This document shows, piece after piece, positions 36,225 through 43,274 of a DNA stretch of 64,000 nucleotides. A model generated the notes under the pieces. That model was not told the DNA's origin and searched no databases. It saw only the letters and a list, made by a program, of their open reading frames with translations. Made by a program: the position numbers and the translations under genes. Position 1 is the stretch's first letter. Every line of letters begins with the position of its first letter. The DNA is from DATBLY01 sp963705545 (lineage in GTDB: Bacteria; Actinomycetota; UBA4738; HRBIN12), in contig CAVPJX010000001.1 of NCBI GenBank assembly GCA_963705545.1, positions 558,001 to 622,000 on the forward strand. Direction: 5' to 3'.

Positions 36225-36270
36225 TGGGCGCTGAGGGACTCGAACCCCCGGCCTTCGCCTTGTAAGGGCG
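36225..36270 (-). repeat. tRNA-Val 3'-half fragment f (putative att site)
   Basis: Identical to fragment e over 46 bases (one difference from the tRNA-Val at 37893). No 5' half exists. The flank on the anticodon side (36271-36300) contains a perfect small palindrome, GCCG AAAA CGGC, and differs from fragments a-e; ACCGGCGTTATTCGG at 36365 weakly resembles the arm motif. It is the left boundary of the unit adjoining the intact tRNA. Confidence 0.9.
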
Positions 36271-36407
36271 GATACGCCGAAAACCGGCGCTCGAGCTCGA
36301 CCTACGGCGTTGCCCGCGATCGTCGTGCTGCGGCCCTTGTGAGCTGCGCGTATGCACGTGGCTAACCGGCGTTATTCGGGCTTAGCGCGACCTAGCGTGT
36401 GCTACGG

Positions 36408-36440
36408 GTTGCGCCCACGCTGTGCCCACGCTGCGCCCAC
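36408..36440. repeat. Three tandem 11-bp direct repeats
   Basis: GTTGCGCCCAC, GCTGTGCCCAC and GCTGCGCCCAC follow one another without gaps (36408-36418, 36419-36429, 36430-36440). One helical turn per repeat and their place about 140 bases from tRNA fragment f suggest protein-binding (integrase arm-type or regulator) sites. Confidence 0.7.
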
Positions 36441-36616
36441 ACCCGAGTGATCATGTCGCGGCCCGCTGCGCGGCCCAGGCGCGCGCGTGAGCGACGCGCA
36501 GGGTCGAGGTTGGCGGGTTGGCACGCCGGCGCACGTTCGCGCGGCGATACGACGCGCACACGGCGAAGAATCGCCGAGGGTCGCAGTGGACTTCTTCGCG
36601 TACCCGCTCAGATCGG

Positions 36617-37199
36617 TCAACGGCGCACCCGATAGCGCAGGTGAAGCACCCGGTTGCCCTGAATCACCGCGTCAGGATCCTCCAACAGGTGCTGCGCGTG
36701 GGCCGACCCGAAGTAGCGCTTGCCGGACCCGAACACGACGGGTACGACGTCCATGCGCACCTCGTCGATCAGGCCCGCGGCAAGCACCTGGCCACCGACG
36801 TCGCCAGCAGCGACCTCGACCATGTGGTCACCCGCAAGCTCCTGCGCCTTGGCCACGGCTGCCTCGACGCCATCGACGAAGTGAAAGGGCGCCTCGGGGT
36901 CCCAGCCCTCAGGCTCCGGCCGGTGCGTCACGACGACCACGTGGTCGACCCCGCCCGGAGGCTTCCCCGTCCCACCCGTCCGTCATGTCGAAGACGTGGC
37001 GGCCGACGACGGTCGCCCCGATCTGGTCCCAGTACGGCCGGGTGTAGTCGTAGGACGTCTGCGACACCTTCAACTCGCCGCTCTCGTCCAACGGCACGTC
37101 ACCGCTGGACAACCAGTCGAACAGGGGTCCGGGCTGGTCGTTCTCGTCCGCGATGAAGCCGTCCACCGACACCGAGCTGTACATGACTACTTTGCCCAT
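36617..37199 (-). pseudogene. RibD C-terminal/dihydrofolate-reductase-like protein, frameshifted
   Basis: The first frame (37199 to about 36965) reads MGKVVMYSSVSVDGFIADEN...GATVVGRHVFDMTDGWDG, the N-terminal half of a RibD_C/DHFR-like NADPH reductase. The sense then moves to another frame: GKPPGGVDHVVVVTHRPEP, FHFVDGVEAAVAKAQELAGD, and the C-terminal RMDVVPVVFGSGKRYFGS, ending at 36617. One inserted or lost base near 36965 explains the break. The intact family member would be about 190 residues and often confers reductase activity on small heterocycles. A GGAGGG ribosome site precedes the ATG. Confidence 0.82.
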
Positions 37200-37564
37200 G
37201 GGGCCCTCCTCTGCCTTGGGATGCCCCCAAATTAGCGTGTCGTGAGCTGTCGCTCTTGTGAAATCAATCGGCCAAAGGACGACTCCGACTACCTGTCACA
37301 GATCGTTGGCAAGCAGCTCACAAAGTCGCGACGGCACGAAACCGCGGTGCGACAGTTCGGTGAGTTCGTCGCTAGCAACCATCGTCGCGCCAGCGCGCCC
37401 GCCCCTGCGGAAGCGGTCGTGAGCTCACACGGTTGCTTGAGGGACTTCAGCGGCTCGTCCAAGCGATGCTCACCCGAATCACCCGCCCAGAGCATGCCGT
37501 CCGCATCGGTCAATGCCACAGATGCCTATTGTGTGATGTCGATGGTGGAGCGAGGAGATAGCCG

Positions 37565-37804
37565 ATGTGGGTGCGGACCAGTCAGGATCGGGTCTCTCTG
37601 TACAACCTGGCCGGGTTCGAAGTCATCTTCTCCGAGCGGGACCAGAAGACGAACCATTGGTTCGTGCTTGCGATGCAGCGTGACGGTCACGGTCGAGTCG
37701 AGCTAGCGAAGACCGACAGTGAGATCGCTGCCGAGAACATCATCCAGGCGATCGAAGACGGGCTCCGGGAGGGGAAATCCGTGATCGACCTCGGGCGAGG
37801 GTAA
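37565..37804 (+). CDS. 79-residue hypothetical protein (MWVRT...NL type)
   Basis: The ATG at 37565 follows GGAGCGAGGAG. The product (MWVRTSQDRVSLYNLAGFEVI...NIIQAIEDGLREGKSVIDL) has the layout of small alpha/beta proteins seen in phages and mobile elements: two or three N-terminal strands, a helix with E-I-A-A-E-N-I, and a VIDL end. Function is unknown. Its stop codon lies seven bases before the arm-like repeats near the tRNA. Confidence 0.62.
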   Translation: MWVRTSQDRVSLYNLAGFEVIFSERDQKTNHWFVLAMQRDGHGRVELAKTDSEIAAENIIQAIEDGLREGKSVIDLGRG

Positions 37805-37810
37805 GCACTC

Positions 37811-37868
37811 GGTTGTTACGCAAGTTGCGCAAGAAAGGACCTACGCCGATCGTTGGAGGTTGCGCAAG
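37811..37868. repeat. Arm-like repeats beside the 3' end of tRNA-Val
   Basis: GGTTGTTACGCAAG (37811-37824), TTGCGCAAG (37825-37833) and GGTTGCGCAAG (37858-37868) lie 25-80 bases beyond the tRNA's 3' end. They match the GTTAYGCAAG motif found on the anticodon side of fragments a, b, d and e. This is where arm-type sites would sit in the attL of an element integrated at this tRNA. Confidence 0.66.
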
Positions 37869-37892
37869 ACGCTTCTGACCTGGCCTTTCTGG

Positions 37893-37965
37893 TGGGCGCT
37901 GAGGGACTCGAACCCCCGACCTTCGCCTTGTAAGGGCGACGCTCTTCCAGCTGAGCTAAGCGCCC
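37893..37965 (-). tRNA. tRNA-Val (anticodon UAC), CCA encoded
   Basis: Read on the minus strand, the 73 bases fold as a complete cloverleaf. The acceptor GGGCGCT pairs with AGCGCCC; the D-arm contains AGCTCAGCTGGAAGAGC; the anticodon arm TCGCC-CTTACAA-GGCGA gives anticodon TAC; and the T-arm is GGGGGTTCGAGTCCCTC. The discriminator is A and CCA is encoded directly after it (37890-37892). It is the only intact tRNA in the window and the apparent parent of fragments a-f. Confidence 0.95.
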
Positions 37966-38237
37966 GCGATCGCGGGTTGTGCGTGGCCGCACGCCCGGCA
38001 CACGATCTGCCCAAGCATCGCCGACAGGCGCGTCCCTCCGCACGACTCGCACCGATCCAGGCCCTCGGCCCAGTCCGGGCGGTCGCGCTGGCAGCCGGGG
38101 CAGATCAGCACCTGCCGTCCGTCCGCCACCGCCCGGACCCACGGTCGCTCGCGCTTGTCGGGATCGTAGGTCGGGCGGCCGCAGAGATGACACACCGGCC
38201 GGTCGCCCGGCGGGATCGGCCCGTCCGACGGCCTCAC
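37956..38237 (-). CDS. Four-knuckle zinc ribbon protein overlapping the tRNA 5' end
   Basis: A 93-residue frame from a GTG at 38237 encodes four Cys-x2-Cys knuckles: VCHLCGRP, ICPGCQRD, RCESCGG and VCRACGH, the pattern of a double zinc ribbon. Its stop codon (TAG) is formed by the first bases of tRNA-Val, so the last ten bases are shared. The start is uncertain, since no strong ribosome site is seen. Function is unknown. A different small zinc-ribbon gene lies divergently at 38331, about 90 bases away. Confidence 0.6.
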   Translation of the reverse strand: MRPSDGPIPPGDRPVCHLCGRPTYDPDKRERPWVRAVADGRQVLICPGCQRDRPDWAEGLDRCESCGGTRLSAMLGQIVCRACGHAQPAIAGA

Positions 38238-38330
38238 GCCGACAAGGATAGCGGCCCGTCGAGGAGGGGTCCCGTGGCCCTGCCTCGGCACCCTCAGAAG
38301 GGGTCCCATGACGGCGAGGAGGCGAGCACC

Positions 38331-38597
38331 ATGGCCAGATGGGAAGGCTTCCGCCAGTGCCCGGGGTGCGGGTTCGACCTACGGACCGGCGAGGGCGTGC
38401 GCTCGTGCTCGTGGGGAGACTGCCCGTACCTCCCCGAGGAGCTCGACGTGTACTGCCCGGACTGCCGATTCAACTTCTTCACGATGGAGGGGAACCCGCC
38501 CTGCGAGGACCCGATGACGTGCGCGCACGGTGCCGAGCCGCGCCAGCACGTGGGCAACCTCAGGAACTGGCTCGAGACCCAGCCGCACCCACACTGA
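38331..38597 (+). CDS. Small zinc ribbon protein
   Basis: An 88-residue protein with CPGCGFDL, CSWGDCPY, YCPDCRFNFF and PCEDPMTCAHG, at least three paired-Cys sites, consistent with one or two structural zincs. The ATG at 38331 follows GAGGAGGCGAG. The middle section (EELDVYCPDCRFNFFTMEG) is unusual and I cannot place the family. It is divergent from the zinc-ribbon gene on the minus strand, and the two may share a control region. Confidence 0.72.
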   Translation: MARWEGFRQCPGCGFDLRTGEGVRSCSWGDCPYLPEELDVYCPDCRFNFFTMEGNPPCEDPMTCAHGAEPRQHVGNLRNWLETQPHPH

Positions 38598-38845
38598 CGC
38601 TGCGGCATCCGTGGATCCGGCGGACCGCGCCGGCACCGGTGGGCCTCCCCCAGCGCTCGCCGCACCCCGCCCTTCGGACGGGGTGGACCCATGACCATCT
38701 GGCGATGGTCGGCCCCGAACCGGGTGAGGTGTACCCCCTCGACGGGGTCACGACATGGTGAACCGATGCCGGATGACACGCCCTCGGCCGCAGCCCATCC
38801 TGGACGCATACCCAATGGGTGGTAGCGACCGGAAGGGAATCCCGC

Positions 38846-41800
38846 ATGATCCGCCTTCGAAGCTCCCACCGTCGGACGCTCATCCTGCGCGCGGCGCGCG
38901 CCGGCGTCGGCCTCGCGCTGGTCGCCGGCCTCGTCGGCCTTCCCGGCGGACCCGCCTCAGCGGCCTCGTTCGTCGTCAACTCCACCGCCGATGGATCCGA
39001 CGCGATCCCCGGCGACACCATCTGCGCGACGGCGGCTTCGCCCCCGACCTGCACGCTTCGCGCCGCCATCGAGGAGACGAACGCCCTGGCCGGCCCCGAC
39101 ATGATCACGTTCGCGGGCGCAGTCGTCCAGATCCGTCCGGGATCCGCGCTGCCGACGATCACCGACACCCTCACGATCGACGGGAGCACCCCCTCGAGCG
39201 TCCCTCCCTTCTTCCCGGCCCCCGGCGTCGAGCTTGACGGCTCGCTGATCTCGGGACCGGCGGATGGCCTGGCGATCGACGGGGACATGACCCAGATCCG
39301 AGGCCTGGCGGTGAACCGCTTCACCGGTGACGGCATCGTGGTCAGGGCCGATGACGTCACGATCGCGGGCTCGTTCGTGGGGACCGACCTGCTCGGGATG
39401 ACCGGCCTCGGGAACGGGGGGGTCGGGATCCGTGCCGTCGACACGGCCGGGCTGGTCGTCGGGGGATCGTCGTTCCTGGACGAGACGGTCGTGTCAGACA
39501 ACGCTCGCGGCATCGTGATCGCCGGTGGCGGTGACTCGACGCTGATGGGTGTGCTGATCGGAACCGACGCCTCCAACGAGGCAGACCTGGGCAACGCCGG
39601 CGACGGCCTCGCGATCGTCGGGCACCAGACGAGCGCCGCCCTCGGCAACCAGGTGAGCGGCAACGGCGGTGTCGGCATCCTCGTCGAGGACTCCGACGAC
39701 GTAACCCTCAACGGCAACACGGTCGGCGTGGATCTGAACGGCGGGATCGCGCTCCCCAACGCCGCCGGCATCGAGCTCCGCGGAGGCACGGGCATCAGCG
39801 AGCGAGCGGTCCTGTTCAGCAACATCGTCTCCGCGAACCTCGGCGTCGGGATCCGGATCGGCGACGACGCGAACGCGCCCCCCGGCGGTGGCGTGCCGGG
39901 CGTCGTCCTGCGCAACAACGCGATCGGTACCGACCCCGGCGGCTCCGCGGACCTCGGCAACGGCGACGACGGCGTCCTGATCGCCGGCGGCGACCTGACG
40001 GACGGCGCGATGATCGGCGGGAGCCTCCCGGAGGCCAACTGGATCGCGCACAACGGCGGCGCCGGCGTCCACGTGCTCGGCGGGAACACGAACGAGCGCG
40101 TCCTCAGCAACTCGATCCACACGAACGGCGGCCTGGGGATCGACCTAGAGCTCACCGCGAACAACGATCAGCAGCCCCCGGTGCTCTCCGGACTCGTGGA
40201 CACGGTGAACGGATCCGAAGTGACGGGCTCGCTCTCGGGCTTCGCGCCGAGCCATCCCTACCGGGTCGAGTTCTTCGGCAACATGGACTGCACGACCGAC
40301 GCGGGCGAGGGTCGTGCCTTCCTGCGTCAGCGGACGGTCGATACGGATGCTTCGGGCGACGCATCCTTCTCGTTCCCCCTGACGCTCAACGGATGGCAGG
40401 CGGTCACGGCGACCGCGACGAACGACGACGGCACGTCCGAGTTCTCGAACTGCGTAGAGCTCGGCGGGGGCGGCGGTACCGAAGCCGATCTCTCGATCAC
40501 GAAGTCGGCTCCGGCAGACGTGATCGAAGGGCACACGTTCGACTACCTCATCGAAGTCTCGAACGGAGGATCCGACGGCGCGGACGAGGTCGTACTGACC
40601 GATCCGCTCCCGGATGAGGTCGTATTCGTCGGCGCGGTGGCCGATCAGGGGTCGTGCTCGAACATGGCCGGAACCGTGTCGTGCGCGCTGGGCACGCTCC
40701 CGGCGGGCTCGGGAGCCCTGATCACGGTGTCGGTTCGCGCAGACGTGTTCTCAGGAGGCGACCCGCGGACGATCTCGAACACCGCGACGGTCGCGTCGAA
40801 CCCCCCCGACGGGGATCCTGACGACAACGCGGCGACCGCGACGACCGTCGAGCGCCCCGCATCAGCCGACCTCTCGCTCGAGAAGACCGACGGCCTCGAC
40901 GACTCGACCGGTGGCGACGACCTCACGTACACGCTGACCGTCCGGAACGATGGGCCGGGCGACGCGACCGGCGTGACCGTGACGGATCCCCTCCCGGACG
41001 GGACGACGTTCGGGTCGGCCGTGCCTTCGCAGGGCTCGTGCGATCACGACGCCGATGCCGTGACCTGTGCGCTCGGCTCCATGGCGGACGGAGCGTCGGC
41101 CACGGTCACGCTCGTGCTCGGGACGTCGCTCGTCGACGAGGACACGGACCTCACGAACACTGCCTCGGTGGACGCTGCCGAACCCGACCCGGACGGGTCC
41201 GACGACGTCTCGTCGGACACGACGACGCTGACGCCGATCGGATCCGCCGACGTCTCCGTGGTGTCGGTCGAGGACGCCCCCGACCCCGTCACCGGCGGCT
41301 ACGACGTCGCGTACACGGTGCTCGTGCGCAACCTCGGGGGTGACGCCGCGTCGGACGTGATGCTGCGTGACACCCTTCCGACGGGCGCCGCCTTCGTCAG
41401 GCCGAACCCGAACGCGTACCGATGCGTGGCGAGCAAGGGCGTGGTCTCTTGCTCGCTCGGCTCGATCCCCGCCGGTGGGTCGGTGCAGGTTCGCCTCATC
41501 CTGGATACGCCCTGGGTGTCCACGCCCTCGTCGCTCACGAACCTGGTCGAGGTCACCTCTCCCGACGACCACGACGCCTCGAACGACCGGGACGCCGAGA
41601 CCACGTCGCTCCTCCCACGGCAGATGACGTTCGCGACCGGCTTCATCCCGCCGAACGCCGGCGACGTGCTGGTGACCGATGCGACGTCGACGTGGCCCGA
41701 GGGTTGGCCGATCGCGACGGCCGAAGACCCCACCGTCGGGGCCGCGCTGCTTCCGAGCGGTCCCGGTGGCGTCTTCACGATCGCCGAGAGCCCGTGCGGC

Positions 41801-42166
41801 GGCTCGTTCTCGTGCCCCACCTCGGTCCGCCACGGTGACGGACGTCTCACGTCTACCCCGAGGACCATCGGGAGCGTCGTGACCTTCACGCCCCCCGCGG
41901 CCGCGAGCGCGCGGGATCCGCACATCGGGTTCCTGCTCTTCGACCGAACGATCGCGCCCCTCAGCTGGAACCCGGTGCGGGTCGCCTTCCGCGACGCCGA
42001 GACCGGGGCGTTCGTCCGAGAGCTGCCGTGGTGCGGCTGGCGGACGTCGGCGGCCGCCTGCGTCGTGTCGATCGACCGGATCTACTCGTGGCACGCGAAG
42101 GCCCACCTGGATCTCGTCGTGAAGGTACGGTTCCTGCGGGCCGGATCCTTCGCGGTGATGCGCTAG
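38846..42166 (+). CDS. Large secreted CSLREA/beta-helix protein with three DUF11 domains
   Basis: 1106 residues from the ATG at 38846. A signal peptide (AGVGLALVAGLVGLPGGPASA) precedes a CSLREA-type opening (FVVNSTADGSD, then CTLRAAIEETNA) and a parallel beta-helix of about 350 residues (GNQVSGNGGVGILV-like rungs). Three DUF11 domains follow (EADLSITKSAP, SADLSLEKTDG, SADVSVVSVED; about 550-640, 680-770, 805-900), each with the TVxNxGxxxA and LPxG pattern. The C-terminal 180 residues contain four Cys and are not recognised. No LPXTG or membrane anchor is visible, so attachment is unclear. It is likely a cell-surface adhesin or matrix protein. Confidence 0.86.
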   Translation: MIRLRSSHRRTLILRAARAGVGLALVAGLVGLPGGPASAASFVVNSTADGSDAIPGDTICATAASPPTCTLRAAIEETNALAGPDMITFAGAVVQIRPGSALPTITDTLTIDGSTPSSVPPFFPAPGVELDGSLISGPADGLAIDGDMTQIRGLAVNRFTGDGIVVRADDVTIAGSFVGTDLLGMTGLGNGGVGIRAVDTAGLVVGGSSFLDETVVSDNARGIVIAGGGDSTLMGVLIGTDASNEADLGNAGDGLAIVGHQTSAALGNQVSGNGGVGILVEDSDDVTLNGNTVGVDLNGGIALPNAAGIELRGGTGISERAVLFSNIVSANLGVGIRIGDDANAPPGGGVPGVVLRNNAIGTDPGGSADLGNGDDGVLIAGGDLTDGAMIGGSLPEANWIAHNGGAGVHVLGGNTNERVLSNSIHTNGGLGIDLELTANNDQQPPVLSGLVDTVNGSEVTGSLSGFAPSHPYRVEFFGNMDCTTDAGEGRAFLRQRTVDTDASGDASFSFPLTLNGWQAVTATATNDDGTSEFSNCVELGGGGGTEADLSITKSAPADVIEGHTFDYLIEVSNGGSDGADEVVLTDPLPDEVVFVGAVADQGSCSNMAGTVSCALGTLPAGSGALITVSVRADVFSGGDPRTISNTATVASNPPDGDPDDNAATATTVERPASADLSLEKTDGLDDSTGGDDLTYTLTVRNDGPGDATGVTVTDPLPDGTTFGSAVPSQGSCDHDADAVTCALGSMADGASATVTLVLGTSLVDEDTDLTNTASVDAAEPDPDGSDDVSSDTTTLTPIGSADVSVVSVEDAPDPVTGGYDVAYTVLVRNLGGDAASDVMLRDTLPTGAAFVRPNPNAYRCVASKGVVSCSLGSIPAGGSVQVRLILDTPWVSTPSSLTNLVEVTSPDDHDASNDRDAETTSLLPRQMTFATGFIPPNAGDVLVTDATSTWPEGWPIATAEDPTVGAALLPSGPGGVFTIAESPCGGSFSCPTSVRHGDGRLTSTPRTIGSVVTFTPPAAASARDPHIGFLLFDRTIAPLSWNPVRVAFRDAETGAFVRELPWCGWRTSAAACVVSIDRIYSWHAKAHLDLVVKVRFLRAGSFAVMR

Positions 42167-43212
42167 TCGGACGGTGGGGGCGCGGCGGACGGCGTCGCGC
42201 CCCCACCGCGCCAGCGGCCGCCTCCGCTCGTCGACGCCCCGGCACGGTGGCGTCCCCCCCGGCGACCCGCCGGCGTCGAGCCCGCCGCCCCGGTCCGTGT
42301 CCGCCACGCGGCGACCAGCGCCAGCCCGACCCCGAACACCGACCCCGCCACCAGCACGGCCGCGTTCAGGTACGGCACGATCCCGATCGCGGTCGCGATC
42401 CCCCAGCCGGCGAGCAGGGCGAGGATCCCGCGCCGTCCCGGTCCCACCGCGAGACGTCCGATCGCGAACACCGTCACCACGTACCCGGCGAGCGCGAGGA
42501 AGGCGAGGGCGAGCAGGAGCGTGAGCCCGAGCGGGAGCCCCAGCACCGACGCCGTCGCGAGGATCGCGACCACGGGGAGCAGCAGCGCGAGCAGCGCCCC
42601 CCACCCCGCCGACGCGAGCCAGGCCGTTCGGGCAGCCGCAGCGCTCCGCTCCAGCCCGCCCGGCGCGAGGAGGACCAGGACCAGGCCGAGCAGCAGGGTC
42701 GACACCGAGACCGCGAGCCACGAGACGAGCGCGCCGAGCGCCCGCAGCGGCGCGCGGGCCGAGAAGGCGACGGACTCGCGGACCTCGCCGCCCACCTGCG
42801 CGCCCGCCTCGGCCCGGACCCGGTCGTGGGCGAGCACGTCGCCGCCCACCTGCGCGGTCGCGGCCAGGCGGATCGAGCCCGAGAGCGCGACGACGCTCCC
42901 ACTCACCTGGCCCGCGACGACGATCGGCCCGTCGAACACGACGACGTCCCCCCGGACCAGGCCGTCCACCTGGACCCGGCCGGAGAACACCACGACCTCC
43001 CGGACGGATTCGCCGGCATCCACCACGACGCGCCCGAGCAGGACGACCTGGGTGCCGGCCGAGCCGGTCGCCGGTCCCGGCGACGGGCCCGGAGACGGGG
43101 TCTGGGCGAGGGTGGGCGGCGCGAGCGCCGCCCACCCGGCGAGCGTCCCGAGCAGCAGGATCCCCGCCGCGCACGCGCTGCGGGGACGCCGGTCGGAACG
43201 GGGAGCTCGCAT
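42163..43212 (-). CDS. Bactofilin-like polymer-forming protein with C-terminal membrane domain
   Basis: 349 residues. A signal or anchor helix (ACAAGILLLGTLAGWAALAP) and Pro/Ser linker lead to a beta-solenoid of about 110 residues with VVVxSGxVxVxGxVxGDVVVFxG repeats, resembling bactofilin or polymer-forming cytoskeletal domains. Here they would lie outside the cytoplasm. Five to six membrane helices follow (VSWLAVSVSTLLLGLVLVLL onwards), then a Gly/Arg-rich tail. Such fusions of a short bactofilin-like solenoid to membrane helices are known in actinobacteria and Chloroflexota without assigned function. It overlaps the convergent surface-protein gene by four bases. Confidence 0.82.
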   Translation of the reverse strand: MRAPRSDRRPRSACAAGILLLGTLAGWAALAPPTLAQTPSPGPSPGPATGSAGTQVVLLGRVVVDAGESVREVVVFSGRVQVDGLVRGDVVVFDGPIVVAGQVSGSVVALSGSIRLAATAQVGGDVLAHDRVRAEAGAQVGGEVRESVAFSARAPLRALGALVSWLAVSVSTLLLGLVLVLLAPGGLERSAAAARTAWLASAGWGALLALLLPVVAILATASVLGLPLGLTLLLALAFLALAGYVVTVFAIGRLAVGPGRRGILALLAGWGIATAIGIVPYLNAAVLVAGSVFGVGLALVAAWRTRTGAAGSTPAGRRGGRHRAGASTSGGGRWRGGGATPSAAPPPSD

Positions 43213-43274
43213 GGGCGGTCATCCTACGTCGAGGGCCCGTCCGCCCTGTCGGCCGTTGCGGGTACGGTGTCCCG

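Noticed and set aside
19871..36270. Fragments a-f as six further tRNA-Val genes
   Set aside because: None has a D-arm or the 5' acceptor strand; only the 3' half is present.
35492..36365. Open frames reading 'ALRDSNPRPSPCKG' at several places (24.0, 35.5, 36.2, 37.9 kb)
   Set aside because: This peptide is the translation of tRNA-Val 3'-half DNA, a well-known false protein; the DNA is annotated as tRNA or fragment instead.
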